A stretch of DNA of 38,186 bases, from the NCBI GenBank assembly GCA_025350105.1, contig JANXYJ010000064.1, positions 1-38,186 on the forward strand, read 5' to 3'. Positions 22,682-30,208 of the stretch are shown piece by piece (the first letter of the stretch is position 1; each line of letters begins with the position of its first letter). A model generated the notes under the pieces. That model had not been told where the DNA came from. It did no database searches and worked only from the letters and a program-made list of their open reading frames with translations. This DNA is from Terriglobia bacterium. Lineage in GTDB: Bacteria; Acidobacteriota; Terriglobia; Bryobacterales; Bryobacteraceae. The translations under genes were made by a program, and so were the position numbers.

Positions 22682-25189
22682 TTATCTCAGTGCCAACGGC
22701 TTGGCGCTAACTTCTTTAAGAACGGGCTTGAGGGCTTTCAGCGCGGGCTTTTGGGCGCCCGCACCCTGCTTACGAAATGCATCGCTATTCACAATTCCCA
22801 AAACCAGCGCAGCCAGCCGGTAATCCTGCTTTTCCGCGCCGCGTACGATGGCACGTACTTGCGGCATGTCGAAAGATTCCAGTTGCCGGTTCAATGCATA
22901 CATCATCAGTTTCTCTGTCAGAGCCCGCACGAACATTTCCGGTTGACCGGCCAGTTGCGCGTTGAGTTCCGCCGGGCCGTTGATCGGCACACCATTGGGC
23001 AGAATGGTTTTGGCATCGATCGCGGCGCTGGCCTGGCGGTCCATGGTCCGCCACTGGCCAATGGCATCGAAATTCTCCATCGCCAAACCCGTGGGATCGA
23101 TCACACCGTGGCACTGGCGGCAGACCGCCTTGTTGCGGTGCTCCTCTAAACGCGCGCGCACGGTTTTGGGCTGCTCGCCGGGCGCTTGAGAAAGGTCCGT
23201 TGCGGCGTTGGGCGGCGGAGGCGCGGGCGGCGTTCCCATCAATTTGTCTAAGACCCAAGCTCCCCGCAGCACGGGCGAAGTGCGGTCGCCGTAGGAGGTC
23301 CGCATCAGCACTGCGGCCTTGCCCAGCAGGCCAGCGCGTTCTTTCTCCGCCAAGGTCACTTTGCGGAATTGCGAGCCTAAGACGCCGGTGATCCCGTAGT
23401 GCCGCGCCAGCCGTTCATTCAAAAATGTGTGTTGGGCGGTCAATAGGTCCAGTACGTTCCGATCTTCTAAAAGGATGCTGCCGAGGAACGCTTCCACTTC
23501 CTTCGAGAAATCGTGACGCAAGTCGTCGGTAAATCCGGCAAACAGAGTTGGGTCCGGCTTCACCACTTCGAGATCGGCCAGGTTCAACCACTTCACCGCA
23601 AAACTGGTGACCAGGCTGGAGGCCCTTGGATCGGCCAGCATGCGTTTCACTTGTCTTTCGATGACTCCTGGTTTGCCCAGGGAATTCACCGCGGCAAGCG
23701 ACAGTAGCTCCTGGTCAGGCCCCGTGTTCCATAAGAAGAAGGAAAGACGGGACGCTAACTCCAGATCTGTAAGCGCCAGTTCGGTAGTGGAACCTGCGCT
23801 GGGACGCCCTTTAATAGAGCGAAAGAGAAATTCCGGGCTGGCCAGCACGGCCGCGACAACTTGCTCAATCCGTTGATCAAAACTGCCGGCGGCTTCCCCA
23901 CTTGCGTTATAGAACGGCAGCAGATGAGCGACATCGTCAGCGGTCACCGGACGACGGAAAGCCCGGCGCGCCAGGTTTTCAACGATTTGTTTGGCACAGG
24001 CGGGCTCCGGCTTGGTCTTGGGATCGCAGACAAAGATCAGGGCACGGCTGGCCGTTCGCGAAACACCGGTTGGGTTGAACGGCCCGGCAATTTCCACTCC
24101 GTCCAAGATCCGCGGAACGCGAATGGCAAGCGCGCCACCGAAAGGCCCGCCCAGCGGGGAGGCGACATTCTCGTCGGATTCTACGTGAGAGCGATCCATG
24201 AATGCGACCACCACATCATGGACGCCGGCTTCCACCTGCACCGGGATCTTGCTGAAGCGCTCCATGATCTCGGCGCGGCCGGTGGCTGCTTCGCGGTCCG
24301 CCAAAGCTTGGTCAGCCAGCCCGCCGATGGGCTTGCGGAAAACAATTTTGCCATCCACTAAGATGACGAGCGTGCTTTGGTTTTCCACCGTGCTGGTATA
24401 CAGGCCCACCGAAAGGTCGTCCATTGTGAAACGATACTCTCCGTCGGCGGGAAAATTGTGTTTGAACTTCACGCCGCCGCGCGTGCCTAGAGGCAACGGC
24501 ACGTCCGGGTTTTGATGAGCATTCACAAAATATTTAGCGCTGGAAACCCTCGGATTGGGGCTGCCCACCGCCAGTTTCGCAACCTGCCGGGCGGCAGTAA
24601 TGTACTGATCCAGGAACGCCGGGGAGACGGTCAAGGCTACCGCAATGTTATCGAAGCCTTCTACCTTGATATCCTGCGGAAGAATCTCCTTCACATTCAC
24701 GTCCACGCCCACCAGGTCCTTGACTGCGGCCGCATATTCCGTGCGGTTTAGGCGCTGAATCGGTACGTAGCCAGCTTTCGGGGCTTTGCTATGAGCGCTT
24801 ATGGCTTGGGAGTCAAGCGTATTTTCCATCCAGGTTACGAACGAAGCCACATCCTTCTGCGGAGGCTGGGGGGCGCCGGGCGGCGGCATCAAATGCCCGC
24901 GCAGTTTGCGCAGAACTTTCTCCCAAGTCTGTGCGTCATCGCCTACTGAGTTGCCTGCCGCTTTCAGATCGGAACGATTGAGCTCCAGGCCGCCGGTCTT
25001 CAGCCGAGCGTTGTGGCAAGTGACGCAGTAGGTGTTCAGCAGCTGTTGATGCTGATCGGCGGGAGTCTGCCCCATAACCGTGGCGTCCATCAGCCCAGCG
25101 ATCAGAAATGGAGAAGCACTGTAAAGCAAACCCTTCCAGGTACGATAACCTATCGCCCGGTGAGCCATTTGCAGCCAGATGTTCAGCAT
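22682..25189 (-). CDS. DUF1592-type planctomycete-like cytochrome c protein, operon A
   Basis: The 835-residue exported protein starts with a hydrophobic leader (about 20-40). It carries an N-terminal cytochrome segment with the haem motif CVTCH (55-59) and MPPPGAPQPP, then the DUF1587/DUF1595/DUF1592/DUF1588/DUF1585 series: IQRLNRTEYAAAVKDLVGVD, ARRAFRRPVTADDV, LASRLSFFLWNT, TSPVLRGAWVLDKLMGTPPA. A second haem motif CRQCH lies at 690-694 followed by GVIDPTGLAMENFDAIGQWR. This multidomain family is typical of Planctomycetes and Acidobacteria, and its substrate is unknown. The start is uncertain: ATG at 25189 or 25168, neither with a good ribosome-binding site. It is the first gene of operon A and is divergent from the PQQ dehydrogenase. 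Confidence 0.9.
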   Translation of the reverse strand: MLNIWLQMAHRAIGYRTWKGLLYSASPFLIAGLMDATVMGQTPADQHQQLLNTYCVTCHNARLKTGGLELNRSDLKAAGNSVGDDAQTWEKVLRKLRGHLMPPPGAPQPPQKDVASFVTWMENTLDSQAISAHSKAPKAGYVPIQRLNRTEYAAAVKDLVGVDVNVKEILPQDIKVEGFDNIAVALTVSPAFLDQYITAARQVAKLAVGSPNPRVSSAKYFVNAHQNPDVPLPLGTRGGVKFKHNFPADGEYRFTMDDLSVGLYTSTVENQSTLVILVDGKIVFRKPIGGLADQALADREAATGRAEIMERFSKIPVQVEAGVHDVVVAFMDRSHVESDENVASPLGGPFGGALAIRVPRILDGVEIAGPFNPTGVSRTASRALIFVCDPKTKPEPACAKQIVENLARRAFRRPVTADDVAHLLPFYNASGEAAGSFDQRIEQVVAAVLASPEFLFRSIKGRPSAGSTTELALTDLELASRLSFFLWNTGPDQELLSLAAVNSLGKPGVIERQVKRMLADPRASSLVTSFAVKWLNLADLEVVKPDPTLFAGFTDDLRHDFSKEVEAFLGSILLEDRNVLDLLTAQHTFLNERLARHYGITGVLGSQFRKVTLAEKERAGLLGKAAVLMRTSYGDRTSPVLRGAWVLDKLMGTPPAPPPPNAATDLSQAPGEQPKTVRARLEEHRNKAVCRQCHGVIDPTGLAMENFDAIGQWRTMDRQASAAIDAKTILPNGVPINGPAELNAQLAGQPEMFVRALTEKLMMYALNRQLESFDMPQVRAIVRGAEKQDYRLAALVLGIVNSDAFRKQGAGAQKPALKALKPVLKEVSAKPLALR

Positions 25190-25314
25190 AGGAAGCACTC
25201 TTATTTGACCACAATCATCAGCGGCCAAAAAGACACAGCAGCGAAGAAAACCGAGATTCAAGTAGGGAAATCGAGTTACTCTAGGGGGCATACTGAGTTG
25301 AAAGGGACAACCGC

Positions 25315-27189
25315 TTGTACACTTTGCCCATGAAAATACAGGCCCTATTGGCTGTCGGCATATTCGCCGCTCTGATTTCCCCCGCCGCCGCCCAGGCCCC
25401 GCGCCCGGTGGATGCCAACGTTCTTAAAGCCGCTGGAACCGCGAATGATGCGATGCCCGGATCGTGGCTCACCTATGGCCTCACCCAGGGAGAGACCCGC
25501 TTTAGCCCGCTGAAGCTAATCAACACGTCCAACGTCGGCCAAATGGGATTGGCTTGGTCGGTTGAGTTGGGTGCGGGCGGTGGTGCGCAGGAAGCCACGC
25601 CGCTGATGTGGAACAACACGATCTACGCGATCACCACCTGGAGCGTGGTGTACGCGCTGGACGCCCGCAACGGCAAGCAATTATGGCGCTGGGATCCGGA
25701 ACTGAATCAGCCCGGAATGCGGCGCAGAATGTGCTGCGGCGCGGTGAACCGCGGAATCGCGATTTCAAATGGCATGATCTTTGTGCCGGTGAATGACGGC
25801 CGCCTGGTAGCGCTGGATGCGCTGACCGGCGCGGTGAAGTGGGAAACCCGCGTGGCGTATCCCCAGGATTGGTATTCGCTGACCATGGCTCCACGGATTG
25901 CGGGTAATAAAGTGGTGCTGGGGGTGGCGGGCGGCGACCATCCCATTCGCGGATTCTTTGACGCTTACGAAATAGCCACCGGCAAACGCGCCTGGCGTTT
26001 TTATACCGTACCGGGCGACCCCTCAAAGGGTTTTGAAGACGAAACGCAACGGGCCGCGGCGAAAACGTGGGGCGGCGAGTGGTGGAAATGGGGCGGCGGC
26101 GGCTCGGTATGGGATGGCATGGCCTACGATGCCGACACCAACACCATTTTCGCGGGCACGGGGAATGCCGAACCGTGGAACGAGAAATTTCGCGGCAAGA
26201 AAGGCGTGGACAATCTGTATACCTGCTCCATCATCGCGGTGGACGCGGACACGGGCAAGCTGAAGTGGCACTATCAAACCGTCCCCAACGACAACTGGGA
26301 CTTTGATTCCGTGGGTCAACTGATGCTGGCCGACCTGAAGATCAAAGGTCGCACCCGCAAAGTGATCATGCAAGCACCGAAGAATGGCGTGTTTTATGTG
26401 CTGGATCGCCTATCGGGCGAGTTTATTTCCGCCGCGCCTTTCGTGCAGATCAACTGGGCCACTGGCTTCGACGAAAAGACCGGGCGGCCCTTCGCCAATC
26501 CGGCAGCATTCTACGATAAGACTCCGGTCCGCATTTATCCACCGGGAGCGGGGGCGCACAACTGGGCGCCGATGTCGTACAATCCGGCAACCGGCCTGGT
26601 GTATTTGCCGGCATCATATGGAAGCTACATCTTTCAGGCCGCCGATGAAGTTACCGAAGCGCCTGGCGGGCATCATGGACTGAGCTTCAGCCGCTCCGCC
26701 GCGCCACCGATCGAGCCCAAGCCACTGATTGGACCGGAGCCGATGGAGGGCCAAAACCGGGTTTTGGAAGCCTGGGATCCGGTGAATCAGAAACTGGTGT
26801 GGCGGGTGGCAGGCGGTGGAAATTCGGGCGGCGGCACGGTGACAACCGCGAGCAACCTCGTGTTCCAAGTGGTGGGTGACGGACGGCTTATGGCCTACAG
26901 CGCCGATAAGGGTGAAAAGCTACTGGAGATCGCCACGAACAAGACTGCCTCAGCGCCGCCGATCACCTACGTGGTGGACGGAAAGCAGTACCTGGCCTTC
27001 ATGGCGGGCTTGGGCCGGCCAGCATTGACCGTGGGACCCACCGACGCGAAGATCGACAATCCACCGATGCTGTTTGTGTTTGAGCTGGGGGGGACAGCAG
27101 CACTGCCTATTGCCCAGCCCGCAACCGCCAGACCGGGACCGCCGCCGTCCGCCGCGCCGGTGGCTCCGCCTCTAGAGTTGCACAAATAA
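25315..27189 (+). CDS. PQQ-dependent dehydrogenase, methanol/ethanol family
   Basis: The 624-residue periplasmic quinoprotein has a Sec signal and the eight-bladed propeller motifs of PQQ alcohol dehydrogenases. The adjacent-cysteine ring (MCCGAVNRG, Cys140-Cys141) is present, as is GTGNAEPWN with the metal-ligand Asn near 284. WDFDS carries the catalytic Asp329 plus an extra Asp331; KNGVFYVLDR and GGNSGGGTVTTASNLVFQ also match. Where the family has a metal-ligand Glu (A-E-x-G-x-R-G) this protein reads GGDHPIRG, so Asp208 stands in for it. No CxxCH is present, so electrons must pass to a separate cytochrome, perhaps that at 36184. The TTG start at 25315 is preferred because AGGGA at 25303-25307 lies 7 nt upstream; the ATG at 25330 lacks a site. 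Substrate not predictable beyond an alcohol or similar. Confidence 0.9.
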   Translation: MYTLPMKIQALLAVGIFAALISPAAAQAPRPVDANVLKAAGTANDAMPGSWLTYGLTQGETRFSPLKLINTSNVGQMGLAWSVELGAGGGAQEATPLMWNNTIYAITTWSVVYALDARNGKQLWRWDPELNQPGMRRRMCCGAVNRGIAISNGMIFVPVNDGRLVALDALTGAVKWETRVAYPQDWYSLTMAPRIAGNKVVLGVAGGDHPIRGFFDAYEIATGKRAWRFYTVPGDPSKGFEDETQRAAAKTWGGEWWKWGGGGSVWDGMAYDADTNTIFAGTGNAEPWNEKFRGKKGVDNLYTCSIIAVDADTGKLKWHYQTVPNDNWDFDSVGQLMLADLKIKGRTRKVIMQAPKNGVFYVLDRLSGEFISAAPFVQINWATGFDEKTGRPFANPAAFYDKTPVRIYPPGAGAHNWAPMSYNPATGLVYLPASYGSYIFQAADEVTEAPGGHHGLSFSRSAAPPIEPKPLIGPEPMEGQNRVLEAWDPVNQKLVWRVAGGGNSGGGTVTTASNLVFQVVGDGRLMAYSADKGEKLLEIATNKTASAPPITYVVDGKQYLAFMAGLGRPALTVGPTDAKIDNPPMLFVFELGGTAALPIAQPATARPGPPPSAAPVAPPLELHK

Positions 27190-27249
27190 CTTTCGGGTCT
27201 ATTGGGCGATGCCTGCCGGACGGTGTATGATCGTGGCGTGCTTGGCCGA

Positions 27250-28890
27250 CTATTTTGCAGGTTGATCGGGAAGGGCCACAGCCTGCAGTCCTTTGGCCTT
27301 CATCAGGGATTTCAGCAGTGCCACGGTTTTCGGGAACGCATCCGGGCTTCCACGAACACCGCCTACGCCGCGGGCTGAGTCGAGTGGCGTACGGCCGCTG
27401 GCGTCCTTGGCCGCCAGATCCGCGCCATTGGCGACCAGAAATTCTATAACCTTATCGGAACCGTGTTCGGCGGCACCATGCAGAGCGGTTTGGTTCAGCA
27501 CGGCGTTTGCGCTAGGCACTTGGCTGCCACGGCGGAGCGCCTCAGCCGCAATCCTCGCCCCCACGCTCTCCCCAGCAGCAAAACCACGGCCACCACCGCC
27601 AGGGCCGCGATCGGTGACCGAGCGCGCATTAACGTCGGCACCTGCTTTCACCAGAAGGTCCAAGGTAGCCAATACACTTTCGTCGGTGCGGTATCGGCCG
27701 CGCGTCACTCGTGCGCCGTAGTCAACGCCGGCGGCCGCCATCAACGGAGTAATGCCTTCTTTACTTGGCAGATCCACCAGTGCCCTGTACTCCAGAAGAA
27801 GCTCAACAAATTTGTCGTCCCCGCCGCGCGCAGCCCGTAATAGGGGCGTGGCCCCCTGGGCCAGCATCGTATCGCCGCCGCGATCCTGTGGCACGTCTCG
27901 ATAGGGCGGACGCCGCTTCAACTGAATGTTAGGATTCGCGCCGGCTTGAAGCATCATGCGCGCCACGTCGAGGGCCCCCAGTTTGTCGGGGCTGGGCAAA
28001 ACGGCCACCGCCCCGTTACCTTTTACAGGCAAGGTGCTGACGTCGGCTGCCATATACACCGGCGAGCGGCCGAACAAATCCCACTTATCAAGATTGGCTC
28101 CGCCTTTAACCAATACGGCGGCCGTGTCGAAATGCAGATTTTCCAGCGCCAAAAGCAGCGGAGTTTCGCGATCCGGATCTTCGGAATTCGGATCGGCCCC
28201 GGCGGCCAGCAGGTTTTGCACGCACACGGCGCACCCTTCACGCGCGGCGTAGTGCAGCGCGGTAAAGCCGCCCTTGTTCATATCTTTCGGGCGGGGTTCC
28301 TGGATGATTTTGCGTTCCCATTGATTTACCTTGCCATGATCGTTCAGGCTGGCGTCCTTCGAAGCCAGAAACTTCACCATCTGGGCCTGGCTTTGCGCGG
28401 CGGCCCACATCAGCGCGGTTTGTCCGCCCCAGGTTTCCTTCGCGTTGATGTCGGCTCCGGCACTCAGCAGGACTCTGGCCGCGTCAACTTTGCCGCTGCG
28501 CGTCGCGGCCATCAGCGGAGTTTCGCCATCGGGCGTCCTGAAGTTAGGATCAGCCCCGGCTTTGAGCAGCGCTTCGATGATGGGCGCGGAGCCGATGATA
28601 GCTGCCTCGGTAAGCGCTGAAGTACCTAACTGATTCTTCAGCTTTACGTCCGCACCGGCTTCAATCAGCGCGCGCACCAAGGCGAGATCGCCGGCAGCTG
28701 CTGCGTACATGATCGGGGTGGTGCCATTGGCATCGGCGGCGTTGACGTTCGTTCCCTTGGCCTTTGCCAACTGAATCGCCGCGGGGCTGTCGCCGGATTC
28801 CACCGCCTCCAGCAGCTTTGTGGTATCGGCGGCAAGCACCATCGCCGCGCCGACTAACAGCATTGCAATTGCGACTGCCGGCCTGGTCAT
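27250..28890 (-). CDS. exported ankyrin-repeat protein, operon B
   Basis: The 546-residue protein has a Sec signal (MTRPAVAIAMLLVGAAMVLA) and roughly ten ankyrin repeats (DANGTTPIMYAAAAGDLALV, GGQTALMWAAAQSQAQMVKF, NQTALHGAAEHGSDKVIEFL). One repeat has a C-x-x-C pair (AREGCAVCVQNLLAAGADPN) at the position equivalent to that in the operon A paralogue. A Gly-rich insertion (DRGPGGGGRGFAAGE) interrupts the C-terminal third. The start at 28890 is 4 nt after the upstream stop, with GGAGGT inside the end of that gene, so translation is coupled. It is the last gene of operon B and converges on the PQQ dehydrogenase gene. Confidence 0.9.
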   Translation of the reverse strand: MTRPAVAIAMLLVGAAMVLAADTTKLLEAVESGDSPAAIQLAKAKGTNVNAADANGTTPIMYAAAAGDLALVRALIEAGADVKLKNQLGTSALTEAAIIGSAPIIEALLKAGADPNFRTPDGETPLMAATRSGKVDAARVLLSAGADINAKETWGGQTALMWAAAQSQAQMVKFLASKDASLNDHGKVNQWERKIIQEPRPKDMNKGGFTALHYAAREGCAVCVQNLLAAGADPNSEDPDRETPLLLALENLHFDTAAVLVKGGANLDKWDLFGRSPVYMAADVSTLPVKGNGAVAVLPSPDKLGALDVARMMLQAGANPNIQLKRRPPYRDVPQDRGGDTMLAQGATPLLRAARGGDDKFVELLLEYRALVDLPSKEGITPLMAAAGVDYGARVTRGRYRTDESVLATLDLLVKAGADVNARSVTDRGPGGGGRGFAAGESVGARIAAEALRRGSQVPSANAVLNQTALHGAAEHGSDKVIEFLVANGADLAAKDASGRTPLDSARGVGGVRGSPDAFPKTVALLKSLMKAKGLQAVALPDQPAK

Positions 28891-28894
28891 ACGG

Positions 28895-30181
28895 TTAGAC
28901 CTCCGAAAGACCATCGGCGCTATCACCGATGGATTTCACCGGAATCTCATTGCGCTGCAGCAGTGTCAGCAGCAGGTCGGCGTGACGCGAATCCTGCGGA
29001 TACTTCAGGTGCTGGCCACCTTTGATCTTACCGCCCGCATGCCCCAGGATCGCCGAGGGTAGCGGGTCGTTGTTGTGGCGATCGCTGTTGCTCATGTTGC
29101 TGCCAAACAGGATGGTGGAATGATCGAGCACGGTTCCATTGGCTTCTTTCGCCGCTTCTATTTTCTTGATGAACCCGGCAAACACTTGCGCGTGGTACTT
29201 CTGAATCTGCACCAGTTTGCTCATCTTCTCCGGGTTGTTTCCGTGATGCGACAGCGGATGGAAGCCTTCGGAAATGCTCAGATTCGTGTAGGTTCGCATG
29301 CTGGCTTCCCGATCCATCGAAAATGTGATCACCCGGGTAATGTCGGCCTGGAAAGCCAGGGCCATCAGATCGAACATCAACTTGAAATACTCCGTGATGT
29401 CGTTGGGCGTGCCCACCGGCGCATCCGGAATACTCAGTTCGCTGGTATCCGCCTTGGCGGCCATTTGCACCCGGCGTTCAATCTCGCGAACGGAATCTAG
29501 ATAGTCGCTGACCACTGCGCGGTCGTTAACGCCAAGGCTCGACTGCAGACGCTGCGCCTGACCTTGTACCCGATCGAGAATACTGCCGGTTTCCGCCAGA
29601 ATCTGGGCGCGTTCCTGATCGGTATCGCCCTGTCCGAACAACTTCTGAAACACCGCGCGCGGGTTGCCTTCCTGCGGCAAACTCTGGCTGGGTGTGCGCC
29701 AGGCCAGGCGGGCGCTGCCTTGAGCTGCCGTTGCCTCGAGCGAGGGCAGACGCGTGCCTTGCCCGATATAACGCACGGCGATCTGGTCGCAACTTACACC
29801 GGAATCCGTGCCGGCCTTGCCGAAGTCCCAGGGCTTCACGCAGGTTAACCAGCCTTGCTCAATATAGCCATGTGGTTCGGGCGTTTCCGCCGGTTTGTTG
29901 CGCAGGCCGGAGACGATGGTCAAATGCTGGCGGAACGGCTCCAGCGGTTGCAGGATGGGCGAAATCTTGAAGTTCGTGCCGGTTTCTTTGGGTGACCAGC
30001 TGTCCATAATCGCGCCGTGCGGGAAACCAATAAAAGCAAAGCGCTTGGGCGTTTTGCCGGCGGGCGTTTGTGCCCACGCCGTGTTGGCCGGATTCATGGC
30101 ATCGAGCAGCGGTAGTGCAATGACGGCGCCTACGCCTTGCAGGACTTGACGGCGTGAAATGTGCTTCTTGGATATGAACAT
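28895..30181 (-). CDS. Tat-exported DUF1552 protein, operon B
   Basis: The 428-residue protein has the twin-arginine signal HISRRQVLQGVGAVIALPLL and the family motifs FIGFPHGAIMDSW, VSDYLDSVREIERR, FHPLSHHGNN (308-313 for HPLSHH) and FGSNMSNSDRHNN. It is clearly paralogous to the protein at 21332; the opening MFI-x-KKHISRR is almost identical in the two. AGGAGAC lies 6 nt before the ATG. It follows the DUF1592 gene by 27 nt. Function is unknown, as for the family. Confidence 0.92.
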   Translation of the reverse strand: MFISKKHISRRQVLQGVGAVIALPLLDAMNPANTAWAQTPAGKTPKRFAFIGFPHGAIMDSWSPKETGTNFKISPILQPLEPFRQHLTIVSGLRNKPAETPEPHGYIEQGWLTCVKPWDFGKAGTDSGVSCDQIAVRYIGQGTRLPSLEATAAQGSARLAWRTPSQSLPQEGNPRAVFQKLFGQGDTDQERAQILAETGSILDRVQGQAQRLQSSLGVNDRAVVSDYLDSVREIERRVQMAAKADTSELSIPDAPVGTPNDITEYFKLMFDLMALAFQADITRVITFSMDREASMRTYTNLSISEGFHPLSHHGNNPEKMSKLVQIQKYHAQVFAGFIKKIEAAKEANGTVLDHSTILFGSNMSNSDRHNNDPLPSAILGHAGGKIKGGQHLKYPQDSRHADLLLTLLQRNEIPVKSIGDSADGLSEV

Positions 30182-30208
30182 TTTCGTCTCCTAATAATCT
30201 ACTGCATT

